Source of the DNA: an uncultured Eubacteriales bacterium
GTDB taxonomy: Bacteria; Bacillota; Clostridia; Monoglobales; Monoglobaceae
Assembly: GCA_900545865.1 (NCBI GenBank)
Contig: URAN01000007.1
Span: forward strand, 1-64,000
Length of the DNA: 64,000 nucleotides
Direction of reading: 5' to 3'
Numbering within the stretch: the first letter of the stretch is position 1; the number at the start of each line of letters is the position of its first letter. The translations under genes were made by a program, and so were the position numbers. Below, piece by piece: positions 54,747 through 63,253 of the stretch. The notes below the pieces were generated by a model. That model made no database searches, was not told the DNA's origin, and saw only the letters and a list, made by a program, of their open reading frames with translations.

Positions 54747-55319
54747 ATGCCGCATCAATTAACACGCGATGAAGCTTGGAAGCTTTTGAATGAATACAAT
54801 ACAGAAAAATTTCATATCAGACACGCCGTAACCGTTGAGGGTGTAATGAAATGGTTCGCAAACGAACTCGGTTATGGCGACGAATCCGATTTTTGGGGAA
54901 TCGTTGGTCTTTTGCATGACCTCGATTTCGAAAAATATCCGGACGAACACTGTATAAAAGAACAGGAAATCCTAAAGGATAATGATGCAGACGAACGCCT
55001 TATTCACGCCGTGGCAAGCCACGGATACAAACTCACCGTTGATATTGAACCGAAACACGAAATGGAAAAAGTTTTATACGCGGTCGATGAACTCACCGGG
55101 CTTATCGGCGCGGTTGCGCTTATGCGTCCGTCAAAAAGTGTATCGGACTTAGAGCTTAAATCCGTAAAAAAGAAATACAAAAACGCCAAATTCGCGGCCG
55201 GATGTTCCAGAGAAGTAATAGAACGCGGCACAGAAATGCTCGGTTGGGAACTTGACCGCTTAATCGAACAGACAATTCTTGCGATGAGAAGCTGTGAGGA
55301 AGAATATGAGAAATTCTGA
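54747..55319 (+). CDS. HD-domain hydrolase
   Basis: 190 aa HD phosphohydrolase-like protein. HIRHAVTVEG and LLHDLDFEKYP supply the metal-binding histidines and the HD pair. Substrate unknown. GGGAGG lies 7 nt before the ATG. It overlaps hydE by 14 nt and is therefore probably co-transcribed. Confidence 0.85.
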   Translation: MPHQLTRDEAWKLLNEYNTEKFHIRHAVTVEGVMKWFANELGYGDESDFWGIVGLLHDLDFEKYPDEHCIKEQEILKDNDADERLIHAVASHGYKLTVDIEPKHEMEKVLYAVDELTGLIGAVALMRPSKSVSDLELKSVKKKYKNAKFAAGCSREVIERGTEMLGWELDRLIEQTILAMRSCEEEYEKF

Positions 55320-56415
55320 TAAGCCTTTATTAAATTCAATAACGGAAACCAACGTCAGCGAACCGCCACCGAAAAAAAACGATGCTTTTATCAAAAAATT
55401 TGAGCCGTCGGATACAGAATTAAAAGATATTCTCGAAAGTTCCGAATCGGACACGGAATTAAAGGCAAAAGCCGATGCCGTGCGCCGCAGGATTTTCGGC
55501 GACAAAGTATATATTCGCGGACTTATTGAGTTCACAAACTATTGTAAAAACGATTGTTTTTATTGCGGAATACGTCACGGAAACAACAAATCACACAGGT
55601 ATCGTCTCAGCAAAGAACAGATTCTCGATTGCTGTAGCGATGGATACGGTCTCGGATTCAGAACATTTGTTTTACAGGGCGGCGAGGACGAATACTATAA
55701 CGATGAAATTATGTGCGACATAATTTCATCGATTCGCTCGGAATACCCCGATTGTGCGATAACATTATCAATAGGCGAAAAAAGCCGCGAGACATATAAG
55801 GCCTTTTTTGATGCCGGTGCAAACAGGTATTTGCTGAGGCATGAAACCGCCGACTATGACCATTATTCAAAGCTGCATCCGCGCAATATGAGTCTTGAAA
55901 ACCGCAAGCGCTGTCTTTTTGATATAAAAGAAATTGGTTATCAGGTTGGTTCGGGATTTATGGTCGGAAGCCCTTTCCAAACAACAGAATGTCTTATTGA
56001 GGATTTAAGATTTCTGCAGCAGCTCGACCCCGATATGATTGGAATAGGGCCTTATCTTACGCATCGTGATACTCCGTTCAAAAATCAGAAGAACGGTTCT
56101 CTCGACCTGACGTTAAAACTTGTGGCACTGTTGAGACTGATGTTTCCTTATGCGCTCATTCCGTCCACAACCGCGCTCGGCACCATTGCTCCGAACGGAA
56201 GGGAACTCGGGCTAAAAGCCGGCGCAAACGTTGTTATGCCGAACCTGTCTCCGACAGATGTGCGCAAGGATTATGAGCTTTATGAAAACAAAATTTGTAC
56301 CGGTGAAGAAGCGGCACAATGCCGCGGCTGTCTCGAACAGCGTGTAAAATCCGCAGGGTACAGGATTGTAACGGACATCGGCGACAGTCCGAATTTCAAA
56401 AACCGCCGAATTTGA
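55306..56415 (+). CDS. hydE: [FeFe]-hydrogenase maturation radical SAM protein HydE
   Basis: About 369 aa from the ATG at 55306. The radical SAM CxxxCxxC motif is CKNDCFYC, and EFTNYCKNDCFYCGI plus VLQGGED and the TIAPNGRELGLKAGANVVMP region identify the HydE/BioB-like subgroup. It helps build the H-cluster. HydF and HydG are not in the window. It overlaps the HD gene. Confidence 0.93.
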   Translation: MRNSDKPLLNSITETNVSEPPPKKNDAFIKKFEPSDTELKDILESSESDTELKAKADAVRRRIFGDKVYIRGLIEFTNYCKNDCFYCGIRHGNNKSHRYRLSKEQILDCCSDGYGLGFRTFVLQGGEDEYYNDEIMCDIISSIRSEYPDCAITLSIGEKSRETYKAFFDAGANRYLLRHETADYDHYSKLHPRNMSLENRKRCLFDIKEIGYQVGSGFMVGSPFQTTECLIEDLRFLQQLDPDMIGIGPYLTHRDTPFKNQKNGSLDLTLKLVALLRLMFPYALIPSTTALGTIAPNGRELGLKAGANVVMPNLSPTDVRKDYELYENKICTGEEAAQCRGCLEQRVKSAGYRIVTDIGDSPNFKNRRI

Positions 56416-56435
56416 TTTATAGGAGAGCTTAAACC

Positions 56436-57194
56436 ATGCTTAATCAATTTTCACGAACAGAGTTGCTTTTGGGGCACAACGCCATGGAACGCCTTTCAAA
56501 GTGTCGCGTTGCGGTTTTCGGAATCGGCGGCGTCGGCGGATACACTGTTGAGGCGTTGGTGCGCAGCGGAATCGGGGCAATCGATTTGATTGACGATGAC
56601 AAGGTATGTCTTACGAATATAAACCGACAGATTTACGCAACGCGAAAGACGGTCGGCAAGCACAAGGTCGATGTTGCAAAAGAGCGGATTCTCGATATAA
56701 ATCCAGATGTAAAGGTGTACACTCACAAGACATTTTATATGCCCGACACCGCCGCGGAATTTGATTTTTCTCAATATGACTATGTGGTTGACGCGATTGA
56801 CACCGTCACGGGCAAGATTGAGCTTGCCGTAAACGCGGACAAAGCCAATGTTCCAATCATCAGCTCAATGGGTGCCGGTAATAAGCTTGACCCGGCCGCA
56901 TTTGAGGTCGCGGATATATATAAAACCTCTGTATGCCCTCTGGCAAGGGTAATGCGCTATGAGTTAAAACAGCGCGGAATCTCACATTTAAAGGTTGTTT
57001 ATTCAAAAGAAAAACCCATAACGCCGATTGACAATTCAGCGATAAGCTGTAAGCAAAACTGTATATGTCCGCCCGGCACGGCTCGAAAATGCACCCAACG
57101 CCGACAAGTCCCGGGGAGTGTTGCGTTTGTTCCGTCGGTTGTCGGGCTTATTATCGCAGGCGAAATCATTAAAGACTTGACCGATTTGAATTAA
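56436..57194 (+). CDS. tcdA: tRNA threonylcarbamoyladenosine dehydratase
   Basis: 252 aa ThiF/E1-like enzyme that cyclises t6A37 in tRNA. The ATP motif is GIGGVGGYTVEALVRSG, followed by DLIDDDKVCLTNINRQ. It is the last gene of the HD-hydE-tcdA unit; the combination is unusual. Confidence 0.9.
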   Translation: MLNQFSRTELLLGHNAMERLSKCRVAVFGIGGVGGYTVEALVRSGIGAIDLIDDDKVCLTNINRQIYATRKTVGKHKVDVAKERILDINPDVKVYTHKTFYMPDTAAEFDFSQYDYVVDAIDTVTGKIELAVNADKANVPIISSMGAGNKLDPAAFEVADIYKTSVCPLARVMRYELKQRGISHLKVVYSKEKPITPIDNSAISCKQNCICPPGTARKCTQRRQVPGSVAFVPSVVGLIIAGEIIKDLTDLN

Positions 57195-57288
57195 TAAATT
57201 CAAATCGCGGCATTACACGTGATATTTTATATCGGACAGCAAACGTTTTGTAAATAAATGTAAAATTATAAAAACTTTGAAAAATTGC

Positions 57289-57317
57289 TTGACAAATTTA
57301 TCAACCTGTGATATACT
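57289..57317 (+). promoter_or_regulatory. Promoter of the two tRNA-Ser genes
   Basis: TTGACA (57289-57294), 17-bp spacer, TATACT (57312-57317). Confidence 0.85.
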
Positions 57318-57356
57318 ATATAGGTCGCATTAAAGCGAGCATTTTAATACATAAAC

Positions 57357-57443
57357 GGAGAGGTGTCCGAGTGGTTTAAGGAGCTAGTCTTGAAAACTAG
57401 TGATGCGAAAGCACCCAGAGTTCGAATCTCTGCCTCTCCGCCA
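57357..57443 (+). tRNA. tRNA-Ser (anticodon TGA)
   Basis: 87 nt including encoded CCA. Acceptor GGAGAGG/CCTCTCC pairs, anticodon loop CTTGAAA, and a long variable arm (GATGCGAAAGCACC) typical of type II tRNA-Ser. Confidence 0.97.
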
Positions 57444-57467
57444 TTTAACCCCATATCGTAAATATTC

Positions 57468-57559
57468 GGAGAAGTACTCAAGTTGGCCGAAGAGGCGCCC
57501 CTGCTAAGGGTGTAGGTCGTGAAAGCGGCGCGAGGGTTCAAATCCCTCCTTCTCCGCCA
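57468..57559 (+). tRNA. tRNA-Ser (anticodon GCT)
   Basis: 92 nt including CCA. Acceptor GGAGAAG/CTTCTCC, anticodon loop CTGCTAA, long variable arm (GTAGGTCGTGAAAGCGGCGC). The AT-rich island begins just after it. Confidence 0.97.
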
Positions 57560-57587
57560 ATAAAATCCCCACTTTCGGGGTAAAAAA

Positions 57588-57618
57588 CCCAGAGTTATCA
57601 AGGCTCTGGGCTATTTTT
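57588..57618 (+). terminator. Terminator after the tRNA genes
   Basis: CCCAGAG / CTCTGGG stem followed by a run of T. Confidence 0.85.
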
Positions 57619-57733
57619 TGTCCTAATGCAAAACATTAGCTTACAACAGTTTTGACATCTTAATAAATCCGAAACAAAGCTCTTTTCTGACAGATATTAT
57701 CTTTATGATACTGAAAGAAAGGAGTTTTTAATT

Positions 57734-58135
57734 ATGAAAAAAATCAGTACCAAGCAAGATTGTGAAAGGCTCTGCGGACTTCCTCCCCCTGTTTTATTTG
57801 AAATAGAAAAGACGGTTGCTCTCTTGAATTTCTACTATGGCGAGATGAGAAATCCCGACACAGACTTGGGCGGATATGTTCTTCTGATTGAAAAATCGGA
57901 TGAATTAAAAAATCTCAAAAAAATTTTTCATCAGGAGATTGACAAAATCACACCCGAATTTCTTGACATAATCAGGTCATCGGAAGAACCCTATGCAAGC
58001 GCACAAATCCAATTATCAAGCGATTTTTCGGTCGTTCTTGTGATGGCACTTTCAATCGCACCATCGCATTTTCTGAGACTTCAAACAGGCACAGAAACAT
58101 CCAAAATGGACAAACCCATGGACAATGTCTTTTGA
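57734..58135 (+). CDS. Unknown protein of the accessory island
   Basis: 133 aa, good ribosome site (AAAGGAG). I do not recognise it. The N-terminus (KQDCERLCGLPPPVLFEIEK) and the overall mixed composition suggest a soluble globular protein without signal or membrane segment. It lies just before a Mor-like regulator and may be co-transcribed. Confidence 0.6.
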   Translation: MKKISTKQDCERLCGLPPPVLFEIEKTVALLNFYYGEMRNPDTDLGGYVLLIEKSDELKNLKKIFHQEIDKITPEFLDIIRSSEEPYASAQIQLSSDFSVVLVMALSIAPSHFLRLQTGTETSKMDKPMDNVF

Positions 58136-58180
58136 ACGGGGCAAAAGGCTATGGTAAAATTAAATTGCGAGGTGGTGCTG

Positions 58181-58435
58181 TTGGAAAATAACAAGGATTT
58201 GCTAAATTCAGTCTATAAAGACATCAATGACGAGTTTGGAATTGATGTCGCTATGAGAATGTATCAGCTCTACAAAGGTACACAGGTTAATTTTCCTATG
58301 CGTTTCCTTAATCCCGATATGGTAAAACAACGGATTTTAGAGGAGTACGACGGCACAAACCTAAAACAACTGGCTGTGAAGTACAGCTACTCGGAAAAAA
58401 CATTAAGAAGGCTCATCAAAGAGTCAGTAAAGTGA
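58181..58435 (+). CDS. Mor-like transcriptional regulator
   Basis: About 84 aa if started at the UUG at 58181, which has GAGGTGG 7 nt upstream; an ATG at 58151 is the other choice. The segment NDEFGIDVAMRMYQLYKGTQ and the C-terminal helix-turn-helix (LKQLAVKYSYSEKTLRRLIK) resemble the Mor/C activator family of phage Mu and mobile elements. It may control the island. Confidence 0.65.
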   Translation: MENNKDLLNSVYKDINDEFGIDVAMRMYQLYKGTQVNFPMRFLNPDMVKQRILEEYDGTNLKQLAVKYSYSEKTLRRLIKESVK

Positions 58436-58449
58436 AAGGGGGTATAAAT

Positions 58450-58758
58450 ATGAAAACAGTTTTCGGTGCATTGCTGTTATTCGGTGACATTCTTTTAAAA
58501 ATTCCAATAATCGTCTGGATAATAGCATTTGTTGCGATGTGTGTTTGGCTTGTTAAATCAGAAGAGCCAAACAGCAAAATTGCCATATTGGTCAGTATGT
58601 TGTTCTATTTTTATATTGTGAACTATTTTGGAATCGCAACACATTTCATCGGAACATCAGGTCTGGGGCTTATCATTCCGATTTTAATAATGATAGTCGC
58701 TCCATATCTTGCTACATTGGCAACATTCGTATTACTTGGCATAATAAAAAATAATTGA
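58450..58758 (+). CDS. Small multi-pass membrane protein
   Basis: About 102 aa from the ATG at 58450 (AAGGGGG about 7 nt upstream). Three or four hydrophobic segments (IIVWIIAFVAMCVWLV; ILVSMLFYFYIVNYF; GLIIPILIMIVAPYL) with short polar loops. Family not recognised. Confidence 0.6.
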   Translation: MKTVFGALLLFGDILLKIPIIVWIIAFVAMCVWLVKSEEPNSKIAILVSMLFYFYIVNYFGIATHFIGTSGLGLIIPILIMIVAPYLATLATFVLLGIIKNN

Positions 58759-58773
58759 GAAAGAAGGATAAAA

Positions 58774-59490
58774 ATGATTAAAAAATTAATAACAGTAATT
58801 ATGATTACGACTATAGCTTGTTCACTTGTCGCTTGCGGAGGGCAAAACGCTAAAAATTCCGATTCAGAGAATGGCACATCTGCAACACAAACAGACAGTG
58901 AAACAAAATCGTCTAAGAAAAAGTACAAAAACATCAATGCGGACACAAACCCAATAGGAATTGACAACCTTGCATTAAAGATGAAAGATAGGTATCCCTA
59001 TATATTCTGCACCGTTCACAAAAACGGAGGGGACACAGAAGAAAGCGTTGTTGAAGTAACCCTTGAAATACTTGATGAAAATAACACCTTTGTGGGTGAA
59101 AAAACATTAAAAACAAAGCGTTCATTAACCACAGGGGATACCGAAACCGTCAGTGATGACCTCATTCTCGAAGTTTCCAAAGAAAATTACAATGATGATG
59201 CATTAAGTAAATATAGTGTGAATGTTGCCGCAATTAAAGAAACAGATGTTGCAAAGGCAAAAGAAACGGAAGAATTAGAAAAGCTAATGAGCGAGATTGA
59301 ATGGAAAATAAAATATGATAAAGAATATAATTCCGCTTTGATAATGCTTGAAAAAGCAAAAGAACAATATCCTGACAGTCAGGAATTAAAACTTTTCGAG
59401 GCTGAAATGAAAGATGAACTTGCTAAGCAAGGCATCGATATGGACGGCAACAAGACAGAAACAACAGAAAAATCCGATACAACAAAATAA
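58774..59490 (+). CDS. Lipoprotein of unknown function
   Basis: 238 aa. Lipobox SLVAC with Cys21, then a Ser/Thr-rich linker. A beta-rich domain follows (about 50-150), with the DETVSDDLILEV-like acidic stretch, then a Lys/Glu helical C-terminus (EKLMSEIEWKIKYDKEYNSA). Exported and lipid anchored; function unknown. Part of the island operon and followed by a terminator. Confidence 0.7.
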   Translation: MIKKLITVIMITTIACSLVACGGQNAKNSDSENGTSATQTDSETKSSKKKYKNINADTNPIGIDNLALKMKDRYPYIFCTVHKNGGDTEESVVEVTLEILDENNTFVGEKTLKTKRSLTTGDTETVSDDLILEVSKENYNDDALSKYSVNVAAIKETDVAKAKETEELEKLMSEIEWKIKYDKEYNSALIMLEKAKEQYPDSQELKLFEAEMKDELAKQGIDMDGNKTETTEKSDTTK

Positions 59491-59767
59491 TCGGTAATGT
59501 CATAAATTCAGAGCTACGGTACGGATAATTGCCGTAGCTCTTTTTTGTGCAATAAAATATATTTGATACATATATCATATACTTGATATATTCCAGCAAT
59601 TGACTGTACGTGGAACATAGGAACATATAAATCAAATAATTAAATCTAAAGATAGGGGAAACAGGGGAAAACATTAAAATGTTAGGATGAAACAAGAAAA
59701 ACCACAGGGGAATAGTTGGGGGGCTGAGCATAAAATCCCCTCCGATGAATTCAGAAAGGAACAAACA
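59491..59767. other. Spacer before the first serine recombinase
   Basis: About 280 bp holding the lipoprotein terminator and an AT-rich stretch with short TGATA/TATCA inverted repeats at about 59565-59595; a recombinase site there is possible but unproven. Confidence 0.4.
59507..59547 (+). terminator. Terminator after the lipoprotein gene
   Basis: AGAGCTACGG / CCGTAGCTCTTTTTT stem with a 12-nt loop. Confidence 0.85.
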
Positions 59768-61327
59768 ATGAAAAAAGCTGCAATCTACGCAAGGTATTCC
59801 AGCGAAAATCAACGCAATGAAAGCATTGACGCACAAATTTCCGCTATTGAGGAATACGCAAAAAGAAATAATATCATCATAGTTGCAACATACATAGACA
59901 GGGCAAAGTCAGCGACAACAGCAGACCGTCCGAGCTTTCAAGAAATGATAAAAATGAGTGAAACAGGACTGTTCGATACTATCATAGTTCACAAGCTTGA
60001 CAGATTTGCACGCAGTAAATACGACAGTGCAATCTACAAGCAAAAATTGAAAGTAAACAATGTTCAACTTTTAAGTGCAACAGAAAATCTTGACGGTACA
60101 CCCGAATCAATCATTCTTGAATCTGTGCTTGAGGCAATGGCAGAATACTATTCAAAAAACCTTGCAAGAGAGATAATGAAAGGCAATATGGAAAACGCTA
60201 AAAAGGCTGTTCACTGCGGCGGTATTCCACCGCTCGGATATGACATAAAGGATAAAAAGCTTATTATTAACGAACATGAGGCAGAGGCGGTCAGAATAAT
60301 TTTTAAAATGTATGCAGATGGGTGCGGCTACTCCGAAATAATCAAAACATTGAATCAAAAAGGCTATAAAACCAAACTCGGAAAGTCGTTCGGCAAAAAC
60401 AGTCTGTTTGAAATTTTGAGAAATGAAAAATACAAGGGGATATACACATATAATAAATCATCTCACAAAACATCTAAAGGAACATATAACAGGCATTGCT
60501 ATAAATCTAATGAAGAAGTAATAAGAATAGAAAACGGATGCCCTCAAATCATTTCGGCTGAAATTTTTGAAAAAGTACAAAAACGTCAAGAAGAAAATAA
60601 AAGAATACATCAACATAATCGAGACCGCCAAAAGTATCTTCTTTCAGGCTTAGTATTTTGCGGAAAATGTGGCTCTGCAATGCATGCAAACAGACGCAGA
60701 AAAAATTCACAACTCACATTCAGATGTAACAGAAAATCTCAAACAATTTCGTGCAATACAAAGGAAATCAATATGGCATATCTTGAAAACTATGTCCTTG
60801 ATGAATTGCAGAGAAATATATTTTCATTTTCAAAGGTTTCCGAAATAATGAAACTAATAGATGAATATATGTCAAAAAATCAGTCTGAGCAGATAAATAA
60901 TGCCGAAAACATAAAGAAAGAGCTTGACAAACTTGCGGAAAGCAGAAATAATATAATTAAAGCAATAGAAAACGGAATATATAAAGAACATTTTTCAAAC
61001 AGATTGACCGAGATAAAACAGCAAGAAGAATTTTTAAAATCAAAACTGCTCATTGTCGCTCAGCCCAAATCCTTCCGCATTACAAAAGATAATATCATTC
61101 TTTTAATCGATAATTTTAAAAATATGAGAAGTAAAAGTGATTTTGTCGGACTAAGAAAGATTGTCAAAACTTTTGTTGACAAAATCGAAGTAACAAATAG
61201 TTCCGTCACATTAAAGCTTAAACTGAATTTTGATGATATTAATATTTCTTCAAAATCATTTTGTATTCCAAAAGACAGGTTAAAAGAACAATGCATACCC
61301 CCATCCCCCATAATTAAAAAGATGTAA
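59768..61327 (+). CDS. Large serine recombinase 1
   Basis: About 519 aa from the ATG at 59768 (AAAGGA, 8 nt). Resolvase catalytic domain with YARYSSENQRNESIDAQ (catalytic Ser in YSS), recombinase domain (GGIPPLGYDI), zinc ribbon (CGKCGSAMHANRRRK), and a C-terminal coiled coil. This is a transposase/integrase of the TndX/integrase type. Codon use is AT-rich like the island. Confidence 0.92.
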   Translation: MKKAAIYARYSSENQRNESIDAQISAIEEYAKRNNIIIVATYIDRAKSATTADRPSFQEMIKMSETGLFDTIIVHKLDRFARSKYDSAIYKQKLKVNNVQLLSATENLDGTPESIILESVLEAMAEYYSKNLAREIMKGNMENAKKAVHCGGIPPLGYDIKDKKLIINEHEAEAVRIIFKMYADGCGYSEIIKTLNQKGYKTKLGKSFGKNSLFEILRNEKYKGIYTYNKSSHKTSKGTYNRHCYKSNEEVIRIENGCPQIISAEIFEKVQKRQEENKRIHQHNRDRQKYLLSGLVFCGKCGSAMHANRRRKNSQLTFRCNRKSQTISCNTKEINMAYLENYVLDELQRNIFSFSKVSEIMKLIDEYMSKNQSEQINNAENIKKELDKLAESRNNIIKAIENGIYKEHFSNRLTEIKQQEEFLKSKLLIVAQPKSFRITKDNIILLIDNFKNMRSKSDFVGLRKIVKTFVDKIEVTNSSVTLKLKLNFDDINISSKSFCIPKDRLKEQCIPPSPIIKKM

Positions 61328-61519
61328 ATTTATTTACATAACTTTGGTATAAAATCCATTGTAAAAATTGCACAAATTCCATTAAGCCTAAGGGGTTTTA
61401 AGATTAAAACAGAGACTTTTCCATGTTCAACCTGTGTTTTTTGTAATTTTTTTCTGAACAATATATTAGGGGCATACAAAAAGTGTGCGTCAAATATATT
61501 AAAAGAAAGGATTGATATT

Positions 61520-63099
61520 ATGTCTAATATCAACAAAACCACTTCTGAGCATTCAGAAAAAATCAATGTTAAATTTATCGAAAGAGATGTACAAACGAAT
61601 GAAGTTATCTGACTTTAAATTCTGTATATCGAAACAAGCCGATTACACAAAAAATTTCTCGCGAAAACATTAACTCAAAAGGATTAAAAGAATTATCAAA
61701 ATTCGGATTTCCGTTTTTAACGAAGGAATCAATATCAGATTTCATTGAATACTTCATTGAAAACGAACAGAATTTTCCTGTCATTGATGTTTACAAAGCA
61801 TTAGGTTGGCACACCATCGAAAATAAAGAGGTCTTTCTGCACAAATATGCAATCATTAACGGTGAAACAAAAAAGCTAAAGCATATCGGCTTAACAGATA
61901 TTTCGCTTAAAGGAACATTAAATGAATTTACTGACTTTTTTAACCGCACTTTAAAAGATTCAATAGGTTTGCAAACCGTTTGCGCTGTTTCGCTCGCTTC
62001 TGCAATTGTCGGGAGAATCAAGAACAAGGATTTGCGTTTTATATTTCACATTGAAGGAACATCAACATCAGGCAAAACAACAAGTTTGATGCTTGCGGGC
62101 TCACTTTGGGGCAATCCTCAAATTGCCCCAAACAGCGTTGTGAAAAACTGGAACATCACAGGAAATAAACTCGTTCAATCTGCTGGTGGAAATAACGGAA
62201 TTTTAATAGGCTTGGATGAATTGGCAATGTCAAACGCAGATAACACACAGCTTACATATCTGCTGACAGGCGGCAATGATAAGCAAAGAATGACAAATGA
62301 CAATACTGCAAACAGTTCATTTAATACTGTATTTATGTCAACAGGTGAAATTCAATTCAAAAGTTCAAACTTTGGAGGAATTGCAGTCCGTTTGTTTGAA
62401 GTTAAAAATCATAATTTCACCAAAAATAAAATCCATGCGGAAGATATAAGTAATTTCATTACCACTCATTATGGAACAGTAGGTTTTGAATTTGCCAAAG
62501 CCTTGACTCGTATTTCACAGCATAAGATGACCGAAAAACTTGATGAATTCTCTAAAAAGGTTCAAAAAAGAATTAAGAACCATGCAAAAGAACAGGGCAA
62601 AACCATTTCGCCCTTGTTTTCAAGAATGGCTGACAAAATTGCCGCCGTTGCATTGGCGGCAAATATAGCAAAAAACAAACTTGGTATCGACTTTGATATT
62701 TCATCAATAGTCGATTTTTTAATTTGCCGCACAACGCTTTTGGAAATAGGTCAAGAGCAATCTGTTGAGGCGGCAGATAAATTTCTTGAAGAATACGCAA
62801 AAAACAAAAGCAACTTTCCCGATACCAATACAAAATCATCAAACATTTGGGGGAAAAGCATTATAAAAAACGGTGAACTTTCAGAAATTGTCGTTCTCTA
62901 CAATCAGTTTGTAAAAATTATGGGTCAAATCGGTTTTCCCGACACAGCATCTTTAATTAAAGCAATGAAAGAAAAATCATTTATTAAATGCGAACAAGAT
63001 AAGAACTATTCAAGAAGAACGGTCGGGAATATAAAAAGAGCAAAAGTGATTGTTCTGGATATTAGCACAATAAAGGGTGGTGCTGAAAATGAGGATTAA
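61520..63099 (+). pseudogene. DUF927 ATPase, split by a -1 frameshift
   Basis: The reading begins at an ATG with AAAGG upstream (61520), gives 30 codons (MSNINKTTSEHSEKINVKF...NEVI) and stops at 61610. From 61603 the next frame carries a continuous ~498-codon reading that resembles a DUF927 domain (ISRENINSKG, FPVIDVYKALGWHT) and a P-loop GTSTSGKTT, then GGNDKQRMTNDN. One missing base near 61607-61612 would join the two. It may be a broken gene, a sequencing error or a programmed frameshift. DUF927 proteins are common in phage and integrative elements. Confidence 0.7.
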
Positions 63100-63253
63100 A
63101 GTAACAATCAGCAGAACCGACCTAAAAGAAAACGCTTTTCTAAAAGCACGAAAACGTAAATTAAAATCCACTAATATTGACAAGAGCAATTCCGCTCTTG
63201 TCAATAACTTAATCTATAATATGATGTTAAAGGAGAGGAATAAAAAATGTTAA
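63089..63253 (+). CDS. Small basic protein overlapping the recombinase
   Basis: 54 aa (MRIKVTISRTDLKENAF...). Very basic at the centre (KARKRKLKS), with a C-terminal amphipathic helix. It overlaps the DUF927 stop by 11 nt and the recombinase start by 7 nt. Family unknown; its coding region carries a perfect hairpin. Confidence 0.5.
   Translation: MRIKVTISRTDLKENAFLKARKRKLKSTNIDKSNSALVNNLIYNMMLKERNKKC
63177..63204. repeat. Perfect 11-bp inverted repeat
   Basis: TTGACAAGAGC / GCTCTTGTCAA with a 6-nt loop, 43 nt before the second recombinase start. Confidence 0.7.
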
